Shown piece after piece: positions 1 through 7,255 of a stretch of 64,000 bases of DNA. Below the pieces are notes generated by a model. It was not told where the DNA came from. It saw only the letters and a program-made list of their open reading frames with translations, and did not search any database. Source of the stretch: Myxococcales bacterium. GTDB taxonomy: Bacteria; Myxococcota_A; Polyangia; Polyangiales; Polyangiaceae. The stretch spans positions 186,001 to 250,000 of the forward strand of contig SECP01000002.1 of the NCBI GenBank assembly GCA_004193285.1, written 5' to 3'. Positions within the stretch are counted from its first letter, which is position 1. The number at the start of each line of letters is the position of its first letter. Both the position numbers and the translations under genes were made by a program.

Positions 1-616
1 CCGCCAGCGTGGGCGTGCCGCCACGCCACTTAGCGCCTTCGTCCGGATCGATCACGGCGATCGCTTCCCCGAAAGCGTCCGACGGGAGCTCGGTCATGGC
101 CACGTCCGGCTCCGCATAGGTGGACGCTTCGCACCGGTCGCTTTCGTCTTCGTCCGGGAAAAAGCTCAGCGAAGCGCTCACGCCGGTGGACGCCGGATCT
201 TCGAAGAAAGCGCGCGTCGCGGCCACGACCGGGCGCCATTTCAGCTCCGGATCGTGCCACTCCTCGTCGCCCTTGCCCATGCTACCCGAGATGTCGAAGG
301 CGAATGCGAGGCGCACCGGGCGAAGCTTCGTGGCCGCAAACTCAGCGGAGCATTGTCCACCGCCGGTGCCCGTGTTCCCGCTTCCTCCCTGGTTACCATT
401 CACGTCCGTGCCGCCTTGGCCGAGCTGCAGCGAGCCGCCGGTCGCGGTAGCGCCGCCGTTCGAAGAGGCGCCCTGGCCGTTTGCGCCCTGGCCGTCTGCC
501 CCTTGCCCGTCGCCAGATCCTGGCGAGCCGTCGTCGCCGCCGCAGCCAGAGCCGAGTAGTAGCGCACTTGAGGCAGCGAAGGAGACGACGAGAGCGCGAC
601 CGAGCGTAAGCATCAT
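1..616 (-). CDS. VWA-domain lipoprotein, C-terminus outside window
   Basis: Read on the minus strand from ATG at 616 (a second ATG follows at once at 613). The N-terminus is a lipoprotein signal: a basic start, a hydrophobic run and the lipobox LGSGC. A stalk of about 60 residues rich in Gly, Gln, Asn and Ala follows (repeats like GQGADGQGANGQGA). A von Willebrand factor A domain then begins, with the MIDAS motif DISGSM. It is probably a surface protein binding a ligand through a metal ion; the ligand is unknown. The frame is open to the window edge, so the rest of the VWA domain and the C-terminus are missing. Confidence 0.8.
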   Translation of the reverse strand, partial: MMLTLGRALVVSFAASSALLLGSGCGGDDGSPGSGDGQGADGQGANGQGASSNGGATATGGSLQLGQGGTDVNGNQGGSGNTGTGGGQCSAEFAATKLRPVRLAFAFDISGSMGKGDEEWHDPELKWRPVVAATRAFFEDPASTGVSASLSFFPDEDESDRCEASTYAEPDVAMTELPSDAFGEAIAVIDPDEGAKWRGGTPTLA

Positions 617-780
617 CCGCCCAGCATAGCTCAAGACTCCGCAGCCTCGAGCGCCCCCGCCCCGTCTCCCCACGGAGTTACAGCACGAGCACTTCGGCCC
701 GGTGTCGGGACATGTCGCACTCAGAGGCGCCCGACGAGCGAGCTCGTTGCGGCCCTACTCCTCGGCGGTAAGCTCGCGAG

Positions 781-996
781 GTGAACCAACTGGGTCGCGG
801 CTTGATCGTGCTCGGCGTGCTGCTGGCGGTCGTCGGTGTGGCGCTCGTGCTGGGCGGCAAGCTGGGGCTGGGGCGGTTGCCCGGCGATATCGTGGTGGAG
901 CGAAAGAGCTTCACCTTCAGCTTCCCGATCGTGACGAGCATCGTGGTGAGCCTCGTCCTCACGGTGCTGGCGAACCTGCTGCTGCGGCGACGCTGA
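781..996 (+). CDS. DUF2905 small membrane protein
   Basis: A 71-residue protein from a GTG start. It has two hydrophobic helices (about residues 7-30 and 47-68) separated by the conserved loop LGRLPGDIVVER, which is typical of DUF2905, and it ends in RRR. The family is common in bacteria, sits in the inner membrane and has no established function. It lies 107 bases upstream of the DUF2760 gene on the same strand, so co-transcription is possible but not shown. Confidence 0.85.
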   Translation: MNQLGRGLIVLGVLLAVVGVALVLGGKLGLGRLPGDIVVERKSFTFSFPIVTSIVVSLVLTVLANLLLRRR

Positions 997-1103
997 GGTC
1001 GACGCCCCGTTTTCTGCGGGTGAAGGCGCGTCCGGTCGTGGGACCAAACTGCCGCGAGGAGCGGGGATTGTGGTTCGACCTTCCGATCGTATGCTGCGCG
1101 CGC

Positions 1104-1685
1104 ATGACGCAGACCAGCTTGTCGCTGCCGAGCCGCCTGTGGCTGTCGTGGGTCGCGTGGTTTCGCATTTTGTTCGATGGTCGTTACGCCGCGCGCGTCG
1201 CGGCGCTGGAAGAGGGAGCCCCGGAGCCGGAGTCGCTGCCGCGCGAAAGCCGAGTCGCCCCTCCCCCGCCCGTCGCGGAGACGCCACGAGCGGAGGCCCC
1301 GCGCGCTTCCCCCGAGGATGGCGCGCTACAGCTGCTGGCTCTCTTGCAACGTGAAGGCAGGTTCGTGGATTTCGTGGAGCAAGAGGTGACCGCGTTCAGT
1401 GACCAGGACGTGGGCGCCGCCGCGCGGCTGGTCCACGAAGGGTGCCGGAAGGCGCTCCACGCCCACGCCCGCGTGAGCAGTGTTCGCACCGAGGCCGAAG
1501 GTGCGCGCCTCAGCCTCGAGCAGCCGAGCGCGGAAGTGAAGCTCGTCGGCAACGTCGCCGGCGCCGCGCCGTTTCGGGGTGTCCTACGCCACCGCGGCTG
1601 GAAGGTAGACGAGCTGAGGCTGCCGAAGCTCATCGGCGCGCATGACCCGAAGGTCGTCGCTCAGGCGGAGCTGGAGCTGTCATGA
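1104..1685 (+). CDS. DUF2760 protein, first gene of an Hsp70 operon
   Basis: Start chosen at ATG 1104, giving 193 residues; the frame is open further upstream but that part has no domain character. The N-terminus (LWLSWVAWFRILFDG) looks like a short amphipathic or membrane-associated helix, followed by a Pro/Glu-rich linker (about residues 35-75). The C-terminal half (LLALLQREGRFVDFVEQEV through RGVLRHRGW) matches the DUF2760 pattern. DUF2760 genes are commonly found directly upstream of atypical Hsp70 genes, as here, where the stop overlaps the next start (ATGA). The exact function is unknown; a partner or co-factor role for the two Hsp70 proteins is inferred from this arrangement. Confidence 0.85.
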   Translation: MTQTSLSLPSRLWLSWVAWFRILFDGRYAARVAALEEGAPEPESLPRESRVAPPPPVAETPRAEAPRASPEDGALQLLALLQREGRFVDFVEQEVTAFSDQDVGAAARLVHEGCRKALHAHARVSSVRTEAEGARLSLEQPSAEVKLVGNVAGAAPFRGVLRHRGWKVDELRLPKLIGAHDPKVVAQAELELS

Positions 1686-3469
1686 CCGAAAAGCTCGTGG
1701 TCGGGATCGATCTGGGAACGACGCACTGCGCGCTCGCGCTGGCGTCGCTTTCGCGTGAGGAGTCCGCGGTGGAGGTGCTGGGCATCGAGCAGCTGGTCGC
1801 GGCCGGCGAGGCCGCACGGCGCCCGCTATTGCCGAGCTTTCTGTACTTCGCTCACGAGAGCGAGCCGGCGCTGGCACTGCCGTGGGACAGCGAGCGGCGC
1901 TTCGCGGCCGGCGAGCTGGCGCGCGCGCGAGCCGCCGAAGCGCCGCAGCGCGTGATCTCGAGCGCCAAGAGCTGGCTCTCTTACGGCGGCGTGGACCGGC
2001 GCGCGGGCAACCTGCCGCTGGGCGCGCCTGCGGACGTGGAGAAGATCTCGCCGGTGGAGGCTTCCTTTCGGCTGCTGGACCACCTGAACGAAGCGTTCCG
2101 CGCCGCTCGGCCGCAGGCCGGCGATCTGTCGGAGCAAGAAGTCGTGCTCACGGTGCCGGCGTCGTTCGATGCGGGCGCGCGTGATTTGACCGTCGAGGCG
2201 GCGCTCGCGGCGGGGCTCGACCAAGTGACCTTGCTCGAGGAGCCGCAAGCCGCGCTGTACGCGTGGATCGAGCAAAACGGCGAGGCGTGGCGCACCCACT
2301 TGCGCGCCGGCGATCGCGTGCTGGTGATCGATATCGGCGGCGGCACCACGGATTTTTCGCTCATCGACGCGGTGGAGCAGGAGGGCGCGCTCGCGTTGCA
2401 GCGCGTCGCGGTGGGCGACCACATCTTGCTCGGCGGTGACAACATGGATTTGGCGCTGGCCCACGTCGTCGGTCAGTCGCTGGCGGAGCAAGGCAAGGAG
2501 CTCGACCGCTTTCAGTCGACTGCGCTCGCCCATGCGTGCCGCGGCGCGAAAGAGAAGCTGCTGTCGGACAGCTCGCTGGAGCAAGTCGCGGTGGTGCTAC
2601 CGAGCCGAGGCTCGCAGCTGCTGGGCGGCTCGATCCGCGGCGAGCTCCAGCGGGCGCAAGTGGAGCAATACTTGCTGGAAGGCTTCTTTCCGCGCGTCGC
2701 CGCCACGGACGCGCCGCGCGCTCGGCCGCGCGCGGGGCTCACTCAGGTTGGCCTGCCGTACGCCAGTGACGCCGCCATCACCAAGCACCTCGCCGCCTTC
2801 CTCGCGCGGCACGCGTTCGCCGGCGAGGCTCGCCCGCCGACGGCGGTGCTCTTCAACGGCGGAGTGTTGAAGGCGCCGCTGCTCCGCGCGCGCTTGCTGG
2901 AAACGCTCAATGGCTGGCTCGCCGAGCTCGGGGCGGCCTCCGCTCGCGTGCTACCCGGTGAGGATCTGGATCTCGCGGTCGCGCGAGGAGCGGCCTACTA
3001 CGGCCTCGTGCGCCACGGCCGGGGTTTGCGCATCCGCGGTGGTACGGCGCGCGCCTACTACGTCGGGATCGAGAGCCCTGCTCCCGCATTGCCCGGGCTC
3101 GAGCCTCCGGTGATGGCGTTGTGCGTCGCGCCTTTCGGGATGGAAGAAGGCACCCAAGCTGCGCTCCCCGAGCAGGAGCTGTTCGTGGTGGTCGGAGAGC
3201 CGGTGACCTTCCGTTTTTTCGGCTCCACCACCCGCCGAGCGGACGAAGCTGGCAGCGTGCTGGAGCGCTGGAGAGCGGGCGAGCTGGAGGAGCTGCCGCC
3301 CATCGAGCTCACGCTGCCGCCGCAGGGTCGCGCGGCGGGCGACATCGTCGCGGTGCAGCTCCAAGCGTCGATCACCGCGATCGGCACCTTGCAGCTGGAA
3401 GCGATCGCCCAGCAGCCGCTCACCCCGGACGAGCGCTGGCAGGTGGAGCTCAGCGTGCGCGGAGCCTGA
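1682..3469 (+). CDS. Atypical Hsp70 family protein (DnaK-like)
   Basis: 595 residues with a complete actin-like ATPase domain: phosphate-1 motif GIDLGTTHCAL near the N-terminus, phosphate-2 motif IDIGGGTTDFSL around residues 220-230, and the FNGGVLKAP adenosine region near 400. The C-terminal part is shorter than the substrate-binding and lid region of canonical DnaK, and I see no EEVD-like tail. It overlaps the DUF2760 gene by 4 bases and ends one base before the next Hsp70 start, so all three are surely one transcript. No DnaJ or GrpE gene is nearby. Role: ATP-dependent chaperone or remodelling factor; substrate unknown. Confidence 0.9.
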   Translation: MTEKLVVGIDLGTTHCALALASLSREESAVEVLGIEQLVAAGEAARRPLLPSFLYFAHESEPALALPWDSERRFAAGELARARAAEAPQRVISSAKSWLSYGGVDRRAGNLPLGAPADVEKISPVEASFRLLDHLNEAFRAARPQAGDLSEQEVVLTVPASFDAGARDLTVEAALAAGLDQVTLLEEPQAALYAWIEQNGEAWRTHLRAGDRVLVIDIGGGTTDFSLIDAVEQEGALALQRVAVGDHILLGGDNMDLALAHVVGQSLAEQGKELDRFQSTALAHACRGAKEKLLSDSSLEQVAVVLPSRGSQLLGGSIRGELQRAQVEQYLLEGFFPRVAATDAPRARPRAGLTQVGLPYASDAAITKHLAAFLARHAFAGEARPPTAVLFNGGVLKAPLLRARLLETLNGWLAELGAASARVLPGEDLDLAVARGAAYYGLVRHGRGLRIRGGTARAYYVGIESPAPALPGLEPPVMALCVAPFGMEEGTQAALPEQELFVVVGEPVTFRFFGSTTRRADEAGSVLERWRAGELEELPPIELTLPPQGRAAGDIVAVQLQASITAIGTLQLEAIAQQPLTPDERWQVELSVRGA

Positions 3470-3470
3470 C

Positions 3471-6191
3471 GTGACGCGCTACGACGTCGGCATCGACCTG
3501 GGCACGACCCACACGGTCGTAGCTTTTTCCCCCCAGGGCGCGAGCGAGGACGCGCGCGTGCTGCCGGTGCCGCAGCTCGTGAGCCCGCACGAGACCGAAG
3601 CGCTAGCGCTGCTCCCGTCGTTTCTGTACGCCCCGCCCGCGGGGGAGAGCGTTGCGGATCCGTGGTCGGAGCAGCCGTGGGTCGTCGGCCAATTCGCGCG
3701 GCAGCGCGGGCAAGAGGTGAGCGAGCGTCTCGTCGCGTCCGCGAAGAGCTGGCTCAGCCATGCGGGGGTTGCGCGGAGAGACGCGATTTTACCGTGGGGT
3801 GCCGACGCCGCCGAGACGCCGAAGATTTCACCGGTGGAGGCGAGCCGGCGTTTGCTGTCGCACGTCGCGCGGGTGTGGCTGGAGGCGTTCCCGAGCCAGC
3901 CCCTGAGCGAGCAGAGCGTGGTGCTCACCGTGCCGGCTTCGTTCGACGAGGTCGCCCGCGAGCTCACGGTGGAAGCCGCGGAGCATGCGGGCTTCGCGGT
4001 CCGCCTCCTCGAAGAGCCACAGGCCGCGTTCTACGATCTGATCTCCGGCGAGCGCCGCGAAGCCATCGTCGGTCTGCTACGCGGTGAGCGTCGCCGCGCG
4101 CACGTGCTGGTGTGCGACGTCGGCGGCGGCACGACCGATCTCACGCTCATCGAAGCGCGGCGAGGCGAGCTCGGCGAGCTCGAGCTGGCCCGCGTCGCGG
4201 TGGGCCGCCACCTGCTCTTGGGGGGCGACAACATCGACCTGGCGTTGGCGCAGCGGTGCGAGCAACGACTACTGGAAGGGGAGCGGCTCGACGCGCTCCG
4301 CTTCAGTCGGCTGCTCTCGGCGTGCCGGAGCGCGAAGGAGCAACTGCTGGGGTCGGAACCGCCCGACGCGGTGCCGATTCGAGTGGCGCGCTTGGGCTCC
4401 GCTCTCGTGGGCGGAACCCTCGCGACGGAGCTGTCGCGTAGCGAGGTGGAAGAGCTGCTCTTTTCGGGGTTCTTGCCCTTGGTCGCTCGGGGCGAGCCTC
4501 CTCCCAAGCCGCGCGCCGGGCTGGTGGCGTTCGGGCTGCCGTACGAGCGCGACCCCGCCATCTCTCGCCACATCGTGCAGTTCTTGGAGCGGCATGCACC
4601 GGAGGGCGTGGACGCCCTACTGCTGAACGGGGGGCTGTTTCATGCGCCGCGCGCGGCGGAGCGCGTGCAGCAGGTGGTCAGCGAGCTGGGCGGCCGAGAC
4701 GTCTCGCTCCTTCCGTACCCGGACCCGGACCTTTCGGTGGCACGCGGAGCCGTCGCCTATGGCCGCTCCTTGGCCGGCCACGGCTTGCGCATCGGCGGCG
4801 GCACGCCGCGCGGCTTCTACGTTTCGGTCGACGAGCGCAGCGCCCGACGCGCGCTGTGCGTCGTGCCCAAAGGCGCACGCGAAGGAGAGCGCCATGCGGC
4901 GGGCAACGGCGGCTTGTGGTTGCGCGTCGGCGAGCCGGTACGTCTGGAGCTGTACACGTCCGACACCGCGCAACACCGTCCTGGCGAGCTCGTCGCGCTC
5001 GACGACGACTTCTCGGCCTTGCCGCCGGTGACGACCCAGTTCACCCAAGGCGACGGCCAACAGAAAGAGCTCGAGGTCGCCCTGGAGGGCGAGCTCAGCG
5101 CGATCGGAACCGTGGAGCTCTCGTGCGTGGAGATTTCTCCCCCCGCGGGCGAGTCGCCGCGGCGCTTTCGACTGGCCTTCGAGCTGCGCGAAGCGCCGCT
5201 CAGCGCGCCTTCGTCGCCCCCGGCTCCGTCCCAACCGCCGCCCCCGCGCCTTCCGGAAGCGCTGGAAGCAATCCGGCGCGTGTTCGGCGAGGGGCGCACG
5301 GACGTTCACGCCCGCGAGAGCAAGGATCTCCCCCGCGAGCTGGAGCGACTGCTGGGGGAGCGCCGCGCGTGGACCCTGGAGACGAACCGGGCCCTCTTCG
5401 ACGCCTTGGCCGAAGGGCGAAACGCCCGCCGACGTTCGGAGGACCACGAGCGCGTGTTCTGGATGCTCGCCGGCTACTGCCTGCGACCAGGGTTCGGAGC
5501 ACCGCTGGACGACCAGCGGCTTGCGCAGCTCGTGCCCTTCTTCGAGAGCGGAGTCTCGGCCGGCGCGGGCGCGCGGAGCTGGCAGCAGTTCTTCATCGCC
5601 TGGCGGCGCGTCGTCGCCGGCTTGCGCGAGGAGACGCAGACCCGACTCCTCGGCCTGCTGGAGCCGTTCTGGGCCCCAAGCGAGCTCAAGCTGAAGCGAA
5701 GCAAGAGCCTGAAGTCTGCGGAAGCCTCGTTCGAGATGCTGGAGCTGATGGCGTCGCTCGAGCGCGTGCCGGAGCCTCGCCGCCGCGCGCTCGGAGAATG
5801 GCTCGTGGAGCGCACGTTTCGACAGCGTGACGCCCGACTTTGGAGCGCGCTGGGGCGGGTTGGGGCGCGCGTCCCTGGCTATGCGAGCGCACACCATGTC
5901 GTGGCGCCGCACGTCGCCGAGAGCTGGCTCACCCACGTGCTCAGCGAGCGCTGGAGCGAGATGCCGGCCGCCGCCGTCACCGCCGCGCAGCTCGCGCGCG
6001 TGACGGACGATCGCGCTCGCGACGTGAGCCCGAGCGTTCGCGCCGAAGTGGTGCGGCGCCTCGAGGCGGTCGATGCGGACCCGGTGCTAGTGCGCACGGT
6101 GCGTGAGTTCGTCTCGGTGGTGGACGCCGAGCGCGCGGCCTGGTTCGGCGAGGAGCTCCCCCTCGGCCTGCGGCTCCGCGGCGCCGAGTAG
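3471..6191 (+). CDS. Hsp70 family protein with long C-terminal extension (DUF3731-type)
   Basis: 906 residues from GTG 3471. The N-terminal ~560 residues repeat the fold of the preceding gene: GIDLGTTHTVV, CDVGGGTTDLTL, LLNGGLFHAP. A Pro-rich hinge near residues 580-600 separates an all-helical tail of about 300 residues (from RLPEALEAIRRVFGEG to the end). I assign the tail to the DUF3731 extension known from Hsp70 paralogs of this operon type. The two Hsp70 proteins are diverged paralogs and may work as a pair. The gene ends 15 bases from the oppositely oriented cheB-like gene. Confidence 0.87.
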   Translation: MTRYDVGIDLGTTHTVVAFSPQGASEDARVLPVPQLVSPHETEALALLPSFLYAPPAGESVADPWSEQPWVVGQFARQRGQEVSERLVASAKSWLSHAGVARRDAILPWGADAAETPKISPVEASRRLLSHVARVWLEAFPSQPLSEQSVVLTVPASFDEVARELTVEAAEHAGFAVRLLEEPQAAFYDLISGERREAIVGLLRGERRRAHVLVCDVGGGTTDLTLIEARRGELGELELARVAVGRHLLLGGDNIDLALAQRCEQRLLEGERLDALRFSRLLSACRSAKEQLLGSEPPDAVPIRVARLGSALVGGTLATELSRSEVEELLFSGFLPLVARGEPPPKPRAGLVAFGLPYERDPAISRHIVQFLERHAPEGVDALLLNGGLFHAPRAAERVQQVVSELGGRDVSLLPYPDPDLSVARGAVAYGRSLAGHGLRIGGGTPRGFYVSVDERSARRALCVVPKGAREGERHAAGNGGLWLRVGEPVRLELYTSDTAQHRPGELVALDDDFSALPPVTTQFTQGDGQQKELEVALEGELSAIGTVELSCVEISPPAGESPRRFRLAFELREAPLSAPSSPPAPSQPPPPRLPEALEAIRRVFGEGRTDVHARESKDLPRELERLLGERRAWTLETNRALFDALAEGRNARRRSEDHERVFWMLAGYCLRPGFGAPLDDQRLAQLVPFFESGVSAGAGARSWQQFFIAWRRVVAGLREETQTRLLGLLEPFWAPSELKLKRSKSLKSAEASFEMLELMASLERVPEPRRRALGEWLVERTFRQRDARLWSALGRVGARVPGYASAHHVVAPHVAESWLTHVLSERWSEMPAAAVTAAQLARVTDDRARDVSPSVRAEVVRRLEAVDADPVLVRTVREFVSVVDAERAAWFGEELPLGLRLRGAE

Positions 6192-6205
6192 CGCCGCGCG
6201 CTGAG

Positions 6206-7255
6206 TCAGCCGCGCGCGGGGCTCTTGGAGGCGCGAGCACGGCGGCCGCCGCGGTGCCGTGCGACGAAGCTCGCGACCTCGTCGGCCACGTCCGACAGCG
6301 CCAAGATTCGCGCCGCGGCTCCGAGCTGGGCAGCCGCCTTCGGCATGCCGTAAACCACGCAGGTCGCTTCGTCCTGGGCAATGGTGTGCCAGCCACCTTG
6401 ACGCAGCTTCTTCAGCCCTTGTGCGCCGTCACGCCCCATGCCCGTCAGCAGCACCGCGACTCCCGGCGTTTTGCAGTGCTGGGCCAAGCTGTCGAAGAGC
6501 ACGTCCACCGAGGGGCGGTGAAGCAGCTCGCGCGGCGTTGGCGTGTAACGCAAGCTGCCGCCGGCGCCCATGACGAGGTGCTCCTCGGTTCCGGCCAGCA
6601 GCGCCATGCCCGCAGCCGGCACCGAGCCGGGGCGAGCCAGCTCCACGCGCATGCCGCTCGTCTCGGCCAGCCAACTCGCGAGGCCGGCGCTGAACTCGCC
6701 GTCCACGTGCTGCACGATGACGACCGCGCCCGGGAATGGCTTGGGCAGACCAGAGAGCACGGTGAGGATTGCCTGCGGGCCGCCGGTCGAGGCGCCAATC
6801 GCGACGAGCGGCGGCAGCAGCGGCGGCGCGCTGGGGCGGGGCGCGACCGGGAGCTCGCCGGAGGCCTGGCCGAGCAGGCGCCCGGCCGTGCGTAGCTTGG
6901 CCAGGAGCGACTCGGCGCCGACGAGCTCGCCGTCTTCGTCGAAGTACGGAGCCTTCACGACGTCCAGCGCTCCCGCGCCCATGGCGTCGTAAGCGCTCGA
7001 CATATCCCCGCTCGGCCCCGCAAGCAGAATCACCGCACACGCGCCTTTGCCGACCAAGCGCCGAGTCAGCTCCACCGCTTTGATGTCGCTCGCGCGCAGG
7101 CCGACGAGCAGCAGATGAGGCGCCTCAGATGCCGCACGCTTGAGCGCCTCCGCTCCAACCGTGGTCTGCCAGATGAGTCGGTGATCGGAGCCGGCGAGGG
7201 CTCGCTCCACCGCGCGCGCCACCTGCGGGCTGGGGTCGACGACGGCGATTTTCAT
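6206..7255 (-). CDS. wspF: CheB/WspF-like methylesterase with degenerate receiver
   Basis: 349 residues. The C-terminal methylesterase domain has the full triad: Ser in GASTGG (about 156), His in IVQHV (about 183) and Asp in GMGRDGAQG (about 276). It should remove methyl groups from the receptor encoded at 12371-13876. The N-terminal receiver-like domain (1-120) lacks the phospho-acceptor: where CheB/WspF have LLD followed by MP, this protein reads LLLVGLRASD, with Gly at about 52. The acidic pair near the N-terminus is also reduced to one Asp (VVDPSP). It is the last gene of the Wsp-like operon, with an ATGA overlap to the CheA gene. Confidence 0.92.
   Translation of the reverse strand: MKIAVVDPSPQVARAVERALAGSDHRLIWQTTVGAEALKRAASEAPHLLLVGLRASDIKAVELTRRLVGKGACAVILLAGPSGDMSSAYDAMGAGALDVVKAPYFDEDGELVGAESLLAKLRTAGRLLGQASGELPVAPRPSAPPLLPPLVAIGASTGGPQAILTVLSGLPKPFPGAVVIVQHVDGEFSAGLASWLAETSGMRVELARPGSVPAAGMALLAGTEEHLVMGAGGSLRYTPTPRELLHRPSVDVLFDSLAQHCKTPGVAVLLTGMGRDGAQGLKKLRQGGWHTIAQDEATCVVYGMPKAAAQLGAAARILALSDVADEVASFVARHRGGRRARASKSPARG

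Noticed and set aside
617..780. Possible RNA gene in the gap after the VWA lipoprotein gene
   Set aside because: No cloverleaf or conserved RNA pattern could be found by eye.
4617..5936. Minus-strand open frame of 439 codons opposite the second Hsp70 gene
   Set aside because: No domain or signal; it lies within the coding sequence of a convincing Hsp70.
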